The position numbers were made by a program, and so were the translations under genes. Shown in pieces: positions 25,751-34,216 of a stretch of DNA of 64,000 nt. The notes under the pieces were generated by a model. That model ran no database searches, had not been told where the DNA came from, and saw only the letters and a list, made by a program, of their open reading frames with translations. Within the stretch, counting starts at the first letter, position 1. Each line of letters begins with the position of its first letter. The stretch is taken from the IMG/VR virus record IMGVR_UViG_3300026488_000019, positions 1-64,000 of that record, one strand, 5' to 3'. The stretch comes from a virus.

Positions 25751-26173
25751 GGCAAAATCTTCTTTGGCTACCCTTTCTATAACATAGGAGGAAGGTTTAT
25801 CTTCAAAATACCTTATTTTGGATTTATATAGGTAATCAGGCTTTCGTAAAATACCTGATAAAACTACTTCAAAGGTTTCACCAGTTTTGGAATACTCCTT
25901 TTCTAAAACTAACAGTTTAGTAGTAATAGATTTGGTTTCAGTTTGACCTACTGTTACTATTATTTCAGTTTCCTCAGCTAACCACTTCAACAACTTTAAG
26001 TCGTCTGTTACAAACCTTAACTGAAACTCAGGTAAGTGGTTACCTGTTTTCTCTATTAGTAAGAAGTCTATAAAATTTTCTCTGTTTATAAAGTCGTGTT
26101 TTTCTATCGTTCCATCTTTCCTTCTTATTACAATAGTAAAAAGTAAATACTGCTGGTTTTCATACTTTACCAT
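25748..26173 (-). CDS. Baseplate hub protein (gp27/gpD-like), N-terminal part before UGA
   Basis: 141 residues: a beta-barrel tube-like domain (LLFTIVIRRKDG, FQLRFVTDD, IIVTVGQTE, FEVVLSGILRKPDYL) as in the tube-like domains of phage hubs, ending SYVIERVAKEDFA before TGA. A complete hub needs the downstream half, which follows in frame. Lies between gp53-like and spike genes, where hub genes sit. Confidence 0.75.
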   Translation of the reverse strand: MVKYENQQYLLFTIVIRRKDGTIEKHDFINRENFIDFLLIEKTGNHLPEFQLRFVTDDLKLLKWLAEETEIIVTVGQTETKSITTKLLVLEKEYSKTGETFEVVLSGILRKPDYLYKSKIRYFEDKPSSYVIERVAKEDFA

Positions 26174-26177
26174 TTCT

Positions 26178-26513
26178 TTACCCTTGAGGTATTAAGGATT
26201 GATAGAGAATTTCTAAGTCTTCTAGTGAGAAGAGTTTTAGTTTTATTCCTGCTACAAAATTATCAATGTCTATTATGTTGTTGTAAACCATTATTAAATA
26301 CCAATACTGGGTATCTCCATACTCATCGTAGGAAAGTAAGTCTGGACGATGTTCATATTTGGCGTCTAAAGTTATAAACTTAGATGGAGGTAAAGTAGAG
26401 AGTTGTTCAAAGAACAAACTTGTTACTACATCATAGATGCCTTCCTGATATTCGCAAAACCTACCTAACGAATACTTAGGAAAGCCTTGGTAAGTTAGGT
26501 TTATCTTATACAT
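26178..26513 (-). CDS. Baseplate wedge protein, T4 gp53-like
   Basis: 111 aa. EHRPDLLSYDEYGDTQYWYLIMVYNNI is the gp53 signature: it has the HRPDLLSY, YGD and N-I landmarks. gp53 links neighbouring wedges around the hub. It lies between gp48-like and hub genes as expected. ATG 26513 follows an AGAGGT site. Confidence 0.85.
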   Translation of the reverse strand: MYKINLTYQGFPKYSLGRFCEYQEGIYDVVTSLFFEQLSTLPPSKFITLDAKYEHRPDLLSYDEYGDTQYWYLIMVYNNIIDIDNFVAGIKLKLFSLEDLEILYQSLIPQG

Positions 26514-26523
26514 TATTTACCTC

Positions 26524-27204
26524 TTATTCAAACTTGAACCAAGAGAGAACATCTTTATATGATGGAAGTTTATAAGGTTCAAATGTAACTTGAGCTGTTC
26601 CATAGAGAGGAAACCCTGTATCAGTAGTTTCGTTAGAAAAACTTAATTGAACATCTCTTATTATCATCCAGTTGTGAGCTTCAAAGAACCTAGCTATTCT
26701 TACTGATACTGCATTTTCAGCAAATATTTCTCCACCTGAAATTCTTGTTGTATAGTTAAAAGGTTTTGATACTGTTACAGAGGTTGCTACTTCAGGAAAA
26801 ACAGCTTTAAGGAGAGGAGTTAATCTCTTTATAGGATTCATATTAGGTTTGTAAGCTATATCTACTAGGACTACTGTAAAGACTGGTTTTTTATAACCAG
26901 AGAACATAGCTACAGTTTGGTTTACTGAAGTAAGAACTCCTTTATTAACATACTCACTTAGCTTTTGGAGTTTGTCTCCTCCTACTGCTGAAGCTACTTC
27001 AGAGAATATTTCTGAAGCCATTACTGAGAATTCTTTTAGCTTTTGAGCTCTTACAGAATCATAAGGGGTAGTAAACTCAGCACTACCCCCTATTGAAAAT
27101 TGCCCAGTCCATAAGAAAACTGTATCTCTACTATTACTTAAATGGGGTAATCCTATCTGAATAGTAGTTTCAGGTCTAGAGTAAAGCTTTTCTATCTCTA
27201 ACAT
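26524..27204 (-). CDS. Baseplate tube-cap protein, T4 gp48/gp54-like
   Basis: 226 aa. The C-terminal beta part (MIIRDVQLSFSN, GFPLYGTAQVTFEPYKLPS) has the pattern of tube-initiator proteins that cap the hub and nucleate tube growth. The helical insertion near residues 55-100 is usual. Downstream of the tape measure gene and upstream of gp53-like. Confidence 0.72.
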   Translation of the reverse strand: MLEIEKLYSRPETTIQIGLPHLSNSRDTVFLWTGQFSIGGSAEFTTPYDSVRAQKLKEFSVMASEIFSEVASAVGGDKLQKLSEYVNKGVLTSVNQTVAMFSGYKKPVFTVVLVDIAYKPNMNPIKRLTPLLKAVFPEVATSVTVSKPFNYTTRISGGEIFAENAVSVRIARFFEAHNWMIIRDVQLSFSNETTDTGFPLYGTAQVTFEPYKLPSYKDVLSWFKFE

Positions 27205-27207
27205 TGG

Positions 27208-29139
27208 TTAATCCCAGATTAAGTGATTTGCTAGTAGTACTCCATAGGAATCAATTTCTCTCTTAGGTAATACTGTAGGATTAACAGTAGGAGAAGATTC
27301 CTTAACTGGTTCAGGAGGGTTGTAAATCTTTTTCTCTTGAGTTCTATAAACTGTAGCTAAAGAAACTTCAGACTTATCCATCTTGGAAGCTATGTTGGTA
27401 ATCCTCTTAACATAAGACTGGGTTTCTTTAGGTAGGTAAGAATAAGCTTTAGAAAAGTCTCCTCCTACCCTCTTGTAAAGCTTTTTAGCATTACCTATTC
27501 CCCAGTTATATGCTACCAGAGCCCAGTTTACATTCCTTTTAAACTCTGAGAGCAACCATTTCATATATGCCTTCTGTGCTTCAATCTGGGCTTCAGGATT
27601 GGTTATATCAGGAATTCTTTTGAACTTAGATAGGTTGGGATTAAACTTAGTGAAGAACTTTCTTCTCTTTTCCCAAACATCCTTCCAAGTGGAGGGAAGG
27701 AATTGAGCTAATCCTACTGCTCCTGCTTTAGATACTGCTCTAGGATTGAAGTTGGATTCAACTTTAATCTGAGCTAAAAGGAGTTTTTCTAAATTAAATT
27801 GGTCTGAAAACTCCTTCTGAGATTTATCTATTGCTTCTTTATGGGAAGTTTTACCTTTACTAAAGGGTTTGGTATTTAGAAGGTTATAAAGCAGTCCAAA
27901 TGGCGTATATTTTAAAACTTTCCTGTTTAACCAATCTAAACCTTTAGCAACTTTCTCTTGGGATACTAAATCAAAGGTAAAGTCTGATACTACCTTAGCT
28001 CCTGCTGACTCTAACTTTTGTGCTAAAGTAGCATCTTCACCAAATATCTTTTCAGCATTCCTAAACCCTTTATAAGCTGAGTAAGTTCCTAAAGCTACTG
28101 TTAAAGGTAAAGCTAACTTACCAAGTAAACCTTTCCCAATATTGAAAACAGTTCCAAGTTTACCTACTTCAGCTACACTACTAACTTTAGATAAAGAAGT
28201 TCCAACTTTCCCTATTAATTGAAACTTCTTTAATAAGGAAAACCCTTTAGTAAAGACTTTAAAACCTTTCCCTATTGATTTAAGCTTACCTAGTAGAGGC
28301 AAGAAGAATAAAAGATCACTTCCACCTTCAATTAAGTCCCCTAGAAAATTACCTAATCCAGGCATTCCAATAGAGGAAAAGAAAAGCTCTACTGCTGAAG
28401 AAATGATGCCTCTTCCTCTACTAACAGAACTTGGAGCTGAAAGGAATAGTTCCTTGAGGGAAAGTTTCTTCTTTTTATCTACTTCTTTTTCTAATCTGGA
28501 AATGTCTAGTGTTTTGTTGAGTTTAACTAAAAGTTCTTTTAGCTCTTCTTTTTCCTTAAAGGACTCTAGTTTAGATGAGGATAAGACTTCAATAATCTTT
28601 TCCTTCTGCTCTTTAAACTCTTCTAGGGTTAGGTTAGTATATTCTCTTAACTCATCTGGTAATTTTCCTAACTCAGAAAGCTCTGATACAACTGTATTAA
28701 AAGTTTGATACTTTACTAAATCTGGAGCTGAGCTAGAGAGGAAATCTTTTAAGTTTTGAAGAATTGGAGATAGGGAAACTTTTATCTTATCTGGTAAATC
28801 TTGAACAATCTCATTTAGCTTATTAATCGCTTCTACAAACTTTTCAGCTTCTTTAGTTGAAACAGGTTGTCTTGAGTAAACTTTTTCTACAACAGGATAT
28901 ATGGCTTGAGTTATCTTATCTAAACTCTTCTTTTCCTCAATAGAAAGTTCTGAATTAATTTGGGTTAGTAATTGGGTTACTGAACTAGTAGAGTAGGAAA
29001 GTTTGGCTAATTCTCTGTAAGCTTTCTCAGTAGTAGAAATAGAACCAGATATCTTTTCAGATAAGGTTTCCAGCTTAGACTTCAACTCTTTTAAAGGAAT
29101 AGGGAGAGAGAAGTTAATCTTGAGATTTATACTTTTCAT
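27208..29139 (-). CDS. Tape measure protein with lytic transglycosylase domain
   Basis: 643 aa, the largest coiled-coil protein in the tail module. Residues 1-230 are alpha-helical heptads. Residues ~240-400 contain hydrophobic/glycine stretches typical of membrane-inserting tape measures. Residues ~450-560 form an SLT domain (QIKVESNFNPRA, GLAQFLPSTW, AYNWGIGNAKKL). The enzyme would open the cell wall during DNA injection. Its length should set the tail length. GGAGAAGG precedes ATG 29139. Confidence 0.85.
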   Translation of the reverse strand: MKSINLKINFSLPIPLKELKSKLETLSEKISGSISTTEKAYRELAKLSYSTSSVTQLLTQINSELSIEEKKSLDKITQAIYPVVEKVYSRQPVSTKEAEKFVEAINKLNEIVQDLPDKIKVSLSPILQNLKDFLSSSAPDLVKYQTFNTVVSELSELGKLPDELREYTNLTLEEFKEQKEKIIEVLSSSKLESFKEKEELKELLVKLNKTLDISRLEKEVDKKKKLSLKELFLSAPSSVSRGRGIISSAVELFFSSIGMPGLGNFLGDLIEGGSDLLFFLPLLGKLKSIGKGFKVFTKGFSLLKKFQLIGKVGTSLSKVSSVAEVGKLGTVFNIGKGLLGKLALPLTVALGTYSAYKGFRNAEKIFGEDATLAQKLESAGAKVVSDFTFDLVSQEKVAKGLDWLNRKVLKYTPFGLLYNLLNTKPFSKGKTSHKEAIDKSQKEFSDQFNLEKLLLAQIKVESNFNPRAVSKAGAVGLAQFLPSTWKDVWEKRRKFFTKFNPNLSKFKRIPDITNPEAQIEAQKAYMKWLLSEFKRNVNWALVAYNWGIGNAKKLYKRVGGDFSKAYSYLPKETQSYVKRITNIASKMDKSEVSLATVYRTQEKKIYNPPEPVKESSPTVNPTVLPKREIDSYGVLLANHLIWD

Positions 29140-29266
29140 AATATTCCTTCTCCAAATCCATTAAGTAAAGGAAAGTTCCAAAATCAACAAAGTGTATATG
29201 ATAAACATCTACAAAGTGAAACTTACTTGCTAAGAATTTCAAACGCTGAAGTTCTTTTGGGTTCAC
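29114..29266 (-). CDS. Possible small overlapping ORF (50 aa), tail assembly
   Basis: GTG 29266 opens a frame that overlaps the end of the gp26-like gene and the start of the tape measure gene and fills the 83-nt gap between them. The product has FHFVDVYHIHFVDF and a charged helical end. Overlapping small genes at this position are often tape-measure chaperones. There is no clear ribosome site, so this is tentative. Confidence 0.3.
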   Translation of the reverse strand: MNPKELQRLKFLASKFHFVDVYHIHFVDFGTFLYLMDLEKEYYEKYKSQD

Positions 29267-29948
29267 GAAAAGGTTTTACTATTTCCTCCAAATCACTAGC
29301 TAAATCTATCTCTCTTATCTTACCACAGTTAGGACATTTCACGATAATAGGTTTAAAGCTGTGGTAAAACTGAGTTATGATAGACTCTAACTCTTGAACT
29401 TCGTTGAAAGGTAGGTTAGTAATAAAATCATAGGCTTCTTGGTAGGGCATAGAGTAAATATGTAGAGCTAATAATTGACTCTCTTTCAAGTCAAAGGTAT
29501 TTATTCCTGAACTTAAGAACCTTTCTAAGGTAACAGGTTTAATTAGAAGCTCTAAAGAACCTTTGTAAGAGAGTTCTATTTTCTGAGGTACTTGACCTAA
29601 GTCCTCAAACTCTATATCAGAGATATGGAAAGTAGAACTAACTAAGTTTCCACACTCACAGGTATATTCAATAGTGTATTTCTCTTCTCCTAAAGTGTAG
29701 AGCTTCCTTAGTATTGATAGGAAAAAGAAATCAAATAGAGTTAAAAGTTTCTTATTGAAGCTACATTCAATCCCCTGTAGTATATACTCTACATAATCTT
29801 TTACATGCAAATCAGATTGGGATAGATATTCTACCTCTCCAAATGTGTAAGGACGAATATAGAGGGAAAATCCTTCTGGGTAGAACTTACCTTGGGAGGG
29901 TAGGGAGTGGGGTTCTACTTTATACTTAGGTAGAGTTAACTTATTCAT
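29223..29948 (-). CDS. T4 gp26-like baseplate/tail assembly protein with zinc ribbon
   Basis: 241 aa. The N-terminal part (LPSQGKFYPEG, IRPYTFGEVEYLS) matches the T4_baseplate/gp26 family pattern. Two cysteine pairs, CECG near residue 103 and CPNCG near 205, can bind one zinc. In T4-like phages this family acts in hub or tape-measure assembly. It sits between tube and tape-measure genes. Start ATG 29948 overlaps the upstream gene. Confidence 0.68.
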   Translation of the reverse strand: MNKLTLPKYKVEPHSLPSQGKFYPEGFSLYIRPYTFGEVEYLSQSDLHVKDYVEYILQGIECSFNKKLLTLFDFFFLSILRKLYTLGEEKYTIEYTCECGNLVSSTFHISDIEFEDLGQVPQKIELSYKGSLELLIKPVTLERFLSSGINTFDLKESQLLALHIYSMPYQEAYDFITNLPFNEVQELESIITQFYHSFKPIIVKCPNCGKIREIDLASDLEEIVKPFREPKRTSAFEILSK

Positions 29949-30435
29949 TTATAACTCCTACTATTCTGTATAGTAGATTAACAGACTCTATTTCGCTATT
30001 AGAGTTCCAAGCTCTCTTAAATGAAGATGATAAAAACCCAATTACAGACTTATTCCATATAAGCTGATTTTGTCTGCTGTACTTCTTAATGTGGAATAGC
30101 AGTGTAATAGAGAGCAAAGGTTTTCTTTTGTATCTTAATTCTTCTTGTAAGGTTAACCACTTTGCTAATCTTCCCTCATCGTCTAATAATAATGTAAAGG
30201 AAAGTTCTCCTAAAGTTACTCCAGTTGGGTAAGAAGCTGTAATTCCTGCTGTAGTAACAGAGGATTCAGTTGGGGAGTAAAGCTCTAGGTTTACATCTGT
30301 AATAGGTAGAAACTTGTCAAAAGGAGAAGGAGGAGGGGGAATTTCACTCCCCCTATAAGGCTCTACTGTTATATCCCACTTATAAGTAGTTGAAAAATCC
30401 CATTTTTTGTATAGTAGGTCTGATAACTTTATCAT
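29941..30435 (-). CDS. Second tube-like protein (tube terminator/baseplate tube candidate)
   Basis: 164 aa with the strand pattern of tube proteins (YKWDITVEP, SYPTGVTLGELSFTLLLDD, SVIGFLSSSF). It directly follows the major tube gene and has a Pro-rich loop (IPPPPSPFDK). A gp54- or gp3-like adaptor is likely by order. ATG 30435 was preferred to GTG 30438. Confidence 0.55.
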   Translation of the reverse strand: MIKLSDLLYKKWDFSTTYKWDITVEPYRGSEIPPPPSPFDKFLPITDVNLELYSPTESSVTTAGITASYPTGVTLGELSFTLLLDDEGRLAKWLTLQEELRYKRKPLLSITLLFHIKKYSRQNQLIWNKSVIGFLSSSFKRAWNSNSEIESVNLLYRIVGVINE

Positions 30436-30440
30436 CACTC

Positions 30441-30959
30441 TTACTCATCATAGTAGTCTACATAAGTGATGGTGAGAGTAGGTTTAGCTATGTCTGAATC
30501 AGAACCTAAATCCCCTCCTACTGGATCATAATCAGAAAGGAAGCAACCTACTAAATGGTATCTCCAGATAACTTTATCTTGCCTATCCAACCTTTCTAGA
30601 ACTATTTCAGCTTCTACATCAGAAGTTTTCTTGTGGGTTTGAGTATTGTATTCAGCACAGGCTTCTCTCCAATCCCTAATCCACTTCTGAACTAGAGCAT
30701 CAACAGTATCTACTAAGGTAACTGTAATCTCTCCAGATGACTCATTAACTCCAGGTTGGAAAAGTCTGTGTCCTCTAATTCTATACTCAATCTTCTGGTT
30801 AGTTTTCTTAGGAACTCCACTAGTAAGAACTCTTAAGTTAATTTCGTTAGAAGAAGGGAAAGGGACTGCTGGAGGAGCTTTTACTACTATAAAGTTCCAT
30901 TGATAAAGAGTTGCTTTATCAGGTAAAGTTCTAAGTTCACTAAGGGTAGGCCTAACCAT
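30441..30959 (-). CDS. Tail tube protein (T4 gp19-like)
   Basis: 172 aa, the common size. LYQWNFIVVKAPPAVPFP, the IEYRIRGHRLFQPG hairpin and the C-terminal PTLTITYVDYYD strand fit gp19-type tube subunits that stack into the inner tube. It follows the sheath gene at once, the usual order. ATG 30959 has GGAGG five nt upstream; the TTG at 30971 is unlikely. Confidence 0.83.
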   Translation of the reverse strand: MVRPTLSELRTLPDKATLYQWNFIVVKAPPAVPFPSSNEINLRVLTSGVPKKTNQKIEYRIRGHRLFQPGVNESSGEITVTLVDTVDALVQKWIRDWREACAEYNTQTHKKTSDVEAEIVLERLDRQDKVIWRYHLVGCFLSDYDPVGGDLGSDSDIAKPTLTITYVDYYDE

Positions 30960-30960
30960 A

Positions 30961-32541
30961 TTAACCTCCAATAGTTATTTCACCAAAGTTAACTCCAGTA
31001 GAGCTAAGCGTAAGAGGTACTTTAATGTATTCAACTACTCTCATAGGTTTAATGAAAATCCAAACTTCTAGTTCATTGTTATCTATTACTTGAGGAGTGT
31101 TATTCTCCTCATCACACTTTACATAGTAGTCGTAGATACCTCTTTTAGCTTTTACTTCCTCTAGGTAAGAAGAAAGGATAGTTCTAACACGATACCTAGT
31201 TTCTTCATCGTTAAACTCAAAGAAGAAGGATTCAAGCATACGCTTAATAGCAGGTTTGAGAGCTACAAGGAGAAGTCTAACATTTAGCCTATCTAAGGCT
31301 GAAGGAATTCTTTGGAGTGTCTTTTGACCAAAGATAGCTATTCCCATTCCTGGTTTAAACTTGATGAAGTTAACATTATTATCATAGAGGTAATCTTGTT
31401 CTGCTTTAGTAAACCTCTTATAAACATCTAAAACATTGAGTTTACCCCTATTCCAACCAGCAGGAGCATACCAAATCTCTTGGTTAGTAGCAGTTTGGGA
31501 GATAACAGCTCCTACAAAACCAGTAGGGTCTACATATATTTCCCTGTTGTTAAACCTATCTAAAACTTTGACATGGGAAACATATACAGCTCCATAGGAA
31601 GAAGGGTTGTTAAGTTCTTTAGTTACATAATCAACTATATCATTTACTGAATTTTGCTTATCAATAGGAACTGATAGAATAGCTACACAGTCCTCTCTTT
31701 CTTCAGCAATGGAGATAAGTTCTCTTTGATAAGCTGGAGTTGACCAACCTCCATCCATTAAAACTGTAACAGGGTAGGAATCAGCATCTTTAAACTCTTG
31801 GAGAGCTTGAACCATTTGAGCATCAGTTACAGGATTTCCATCATCTCCACCTGAAAGGGAAACTGGAGTAGTTATATCTTCAGGGTTAATTGAGCTATCT
31901 ACAGCTATATTATCTACAATCTGGATATACCTAGACTTTCCATTTACTGATTCTACATAGATGTTATTACCATAACCATCTTTAGCTTCAGGATTTCTAG
32001 AAAGAACCCAAGACTCTACAGGTTTTCCATCTAGGAGAACCTCTAAGAGGAAAGCATTAGGAAGTTTTACTAGGTCTGGATTAGTAGAGTAGTTAGTAAT
32101 CTTAATGCTTAACCTGTTGTTCCAAGCTCCTCTATTAGAACCTAATACTGCAAATACATGATCGTTTCCAAATGATACATCAGTAGGAGAAGAGACTCCA
32201 GAAGTTAGTCCTTTAGTAGAATCTACTGAACCGTCTCCATCAATATCTTGACCTGAAGATACTAATACCCCTCCATAAAGAGCTCCATTAGTTACTCTCT
32301 TTACCCAGAGCTTATTTGATTTCTCTAGAAAAGCTAAAGCTGAAAAGTGAGTAAGAGTTTCTCCTATGTGAACCTTACCATCTAGAGTAAACTTGTTTAG
32401 GTAATCTGTTTGAGAAGATACTAGAGTAGGTTCCTCTGAACCAAACTTAGAAGGAACTAACATTAAACCATATACTCCAGGAAATCCTGGAACCGTTTGG
32501 GAAAGGTCTTTTTCTGTTATCACAATGGTAGGAGCAGACAT
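30961..32541 (-). CDS. Tail sheath protein (T4 gp18-like)
   Basis: 526 aa. Starts with the sheath pattern TVPGFPGVYGLMLVPSKFG. The C-terminal ~200 residues are the conserved sheath core (EIWYAPAGWNRGKLNVLDV, NNVNFIKFKPGMGIAIFGQKT, RIPSALDRLNVRLL, FNDEETRYRVR). Contraction of this protein drives the tube through the envelope. It is strongly expected to be abundant. Confidence 0.93.
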   Translation of the reverse strand: MSAPTIVITEKDLSQTVPGFPGVYGLMLVPSKFGSEEPTLVSSQTDYLNKFTLDGKVHIGETLTHFSALAFLEKSNKLWVKRVTNGALYGGVLVSSGQDIDGDGSVDSTKGLTSGVSSPTDVSFGNDHVFAVLGSNRGAWNNRLSIKITNYSTNPDLVKLPNAFLLEVLLDGKPVESWVLSRNPEAKDGYGNNIYVESVNGKSRYIQIVDNIAVDSSINPEDITTPVSLSGGDDGNPVTDAQMVQALQEFKDADSYPVTVLMDGGWSTPAYQRELISIAEEREDCVAILSVPIDKQNSVNDIVDYVTKELNNPSSYGAVYVSHVKVLDRFNNREIYVDPTGFVGAVISQTATNQEIWYAPAGWNRGKLNVLDVYKRFTKAEQDYLYDNNVNFIKFKPGMGIAIFGQKTLQRIPSALDRLNVRLLLVALKPAIKRMLESFFFEFNDEETRYRVRTILSSYLEEVKAKRGIYDYYVKCDEENNTPQVIDNNELEVWIFIKPMRVVEYIKVPLTLSSTGVNFGEITIGG

Positions 32542-32543
32542 TA

Positions 32544-32762
32544 CTACTTAACCTCCATAATAGAGTGGTTTCCAAAAGTTTGAATTTGAGAGTTAGAGTT
32601 AACTTCTATTATTCCTTTAGGAGGAAGGATTAGAACTTGTCCATCTACTCTAATACGAATATCAAAAGGATTAGGGTTTAGCAGTTTTTTAGTTGTTTTA
32701 GTAGGAATTGTAGGCTTTTCTTTAATGGAAAGTTCTTTAGGTTCTTTTCGTTTTTTAGCCAT
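32544..32762 (-). CDS. hypothetical small protein (72 aa) before sheath
   Basis: Basic N-terminal third (MAKKRKEPKELSIKEK), then a beta hairpin segment (FDIRIRVDGQVLILPP). Ends 2 nt before the sheath start. Small proteins at this place are often neck or connector accessory factors; no family recognised. Confidence 0.6.
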   Translation of the reverse strand: MAKKRKEPKELSIKEKPTIPTKTTKKLLNPNPFDIRIRVDGQVLILPPKGIIEVNSNSQIQTFGNHSIMEVK

Positions 32763-32777
32763 ATTTCTAACCTCACT

Positions 32778-33467
32778 TTAAGGAGTTAAAGTTTCTTTAT
32801 CCAAAGTTGATGAATCATCCCAGTCATAGATAATATCTCTAATTGTCTTGATAATACCTATCTTCTCCTTGTTTAAGGAGAGAATTGGAACTTCAAAAGT
32901 TATTTCAAAAGTACCTGAGAAAAGTTTCTTATCTGGGTACTCTTTTACTATCTCTAGGAAAGGTTCACACTTGATACCAATCTTAGTATCAAAAGTTATT
33001 TCATCAGTTAAAGGAACTGATATATCTAAAGAACCGTGTCCAACCCAATCTAAAAAGAACATTTCCTCAAATTCATACTGATACCTAAACACATTAGTGA
33101 GAGGTTTAAGTCTTAAAGTTATCTCAGCTAAACGATACCTTCCTTTGTAATTGTAAGGTATTAATCCTGCTTCAACTAAACTTTTTAAATACTCTCTAGA
33201 ATAAGCTTGAATGTCAAACCTTCTGTAGTTTTGAATTTGAAAGGAGCTTCTGTTATATAAGAGGAGGAAGAACTTAGATTGCTTACTTAAACCTACCCTC
33301 TTTAATCCATCTGGAACAGTTTGTAAATCAGGAGAGAAGTAAAAGCTTTTTTGGAAAGTAAAGTGGGGGGTTGAATAGGGAGTTTTCACTAAAGGGAAAT
33401 CAAAAGTATCTTCTAGGTAGTCTTGGAGGGATTTAAGAACTCCAAAGATATAGAAATCGGATAGCAT
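32778..33467 (-). CDS. hypothetical neck/tail-completion protein (229 aa)
   Basis: Mixed alpha/beta with a long beta-rich C-terminal half (SLDISVPLTDEITFDTKIG, SGTFEITFEVPIL). Located between head-completion-type genes and the sheath, the place of T4 gp14/gp15- or gp3-like terminators. The assignment is positional. Confidence 0.5.
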   Translation of the reverse strand: MLSDFYIFGVLKSLQDYLEDTFDFPLVKTPYSTPHFTFQKSFYFSPDLQTVPDGLKRVGLSKQSKFFLLLYNRSSFQIQNYRRFDIQAYSREYLKSLVEAGLIPYNYKGRYRLAEITLRLKPLTNVFRYQYEFEEMFFLDWVGHGSLDISVPLTDEITFDTKIGIKCEPFLEIVKEYPDKKLFSGTFEITFEVPILSLNKEKIGIIKTIRDIIYDWDDSSTLDKETLTP

Positions 33468-33469
33468 TA

Positions 33470-33892
33470 TTACCTCATACTAGTAAGGTAAATTTCATAG
33501 TAAGCTCCAGCTCTAGTAGGATCTTCTTTTATATGAGAGACTTGGAAAGCTAAAGTTTTGTTATTAATAGTAATTTCAACCTTAGAATTAAGAGGGGGAG
33601 GTTCTTTCTTACCTGAAAGAAACCAAACTACCTCATCTTGAGAGAAAGCTTCCTCTAAAGATGAATCAGTAGGAGATAAGAAAGCTGAATTGTATATGCT
33701 AGCTAAAAGTATATTTGCTTCTAGATCTGGAGTGTTGTTATAAGTAATCTCAGCATCTTGATCTAGCAAAGAACCATATTGAACTGGATAATAAATCTTA
33801 GCTGGAAAACCTAAGATGTTTTCCAGAACTGAAAGTTGAGTAGAGGTTGTTTTAGCTATTACTCTAGTTATCTGTTCTAATACAGTTGCCAT
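33470..33892 (-). CDS. hypothetical neck protein (140 aa)
   Basis: Helical N-terminus, then a strand-rich region with a Gly/Pro turn (SGKKEPPPLNSKVEITI). Compact size and place upstream of the 229-aa neck candidate suggest a head-tail joining protein. No signature recognised. Confidence 0.5.
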   Translation of the reverse strand: MATVLEQITRVIAKTTSTQLSVLENILGFPAKIYYPVQYGSLLDQDAEITYNNTPDLEANILLASIYNSAFLSPTDSSLEEAFSQDEVVWFLSGKKEPPPLNSKVEITINNKTLAFQVSHIKEDPTRAGAYYEIYLTSMR

Positions 33893-33910
33893 TGTATATC
33901 CTTAATGGAG

Positions 33911-34093
33911 TTAGGATTCTTTGTCTAGTGAAATAAGCTTTAAAGCTCTACTGTAAAGTAGAGTAGAAAGGGTCTTATCTTCATCATAAAGAAGTAAAGC
34001 AGTATTAAGCAATTGGATAGCTTCTATAATGTAGAGTGTAGGTTCTTTACTGCTTAACCTGATTATTAACCTTACTATGGCTTGCTTGTCCAT
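33911..34093 (-). CDS. hypothetical small helical protein (60 aa)
   Basis: Predicted entirely helical, with leucine-rich helices (IEAIQLLNTALLLYDED). Ends just before the neck candidate and starts next to the palindromic repeat at 34103-34216. No family recognised. Confidence 0.55.
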   Translation of the reverse strand: MDKQAIVRLIIRLSSKEPTLYIIEAIQLLNTALLLYDEDKTLSTLLYSRALKLISLDKES

Positions 34094-34102
34094 TTGAACT
34101 CT

Positions 34103-34216
34103 CTAGTATTACGATTAGTTGGATTAGTATTACTTAATAATACTAAATTTTATTGACCCTAGGAAATTTTGAATAGCAGTAATACTAAGTAAGATGAATT
34201 AGTTAAAAAGTATTAC
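34103..34216. repeat. Imperfect palindromic (MITE-like) element, copy 1
   Basis: Core at 34129-34191 shares about 60 near-identical bases with 63511-63573 (TACTAAATTTTATTGA, CCTAGGAAATTTTG and AATAGCAGTA blocks). Imperfect inverted arms containing AGTATTAC flank the core. It fills the only sizeable gap between neck genes and may also act as a hairpin regulator. Confidence 0.65.

Noticed and set aside
24460-26173. Global UGA reassignment in this phage
   Set aside because: Several genes end in TGA with normal overlaps (methyltransferase at 3078, transglycosylase at 7279, PAAR at 24173, metallophosphoesterase at 46395), and only two genes have in-frame UGA, so the code as a whole looks standard.
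28403-28708. Long Ser-rich + strand frame
   Set aside because: Antisense of the tape measure coiled coil; composition is what antisense of Glu/Lys/Leu codons gives.
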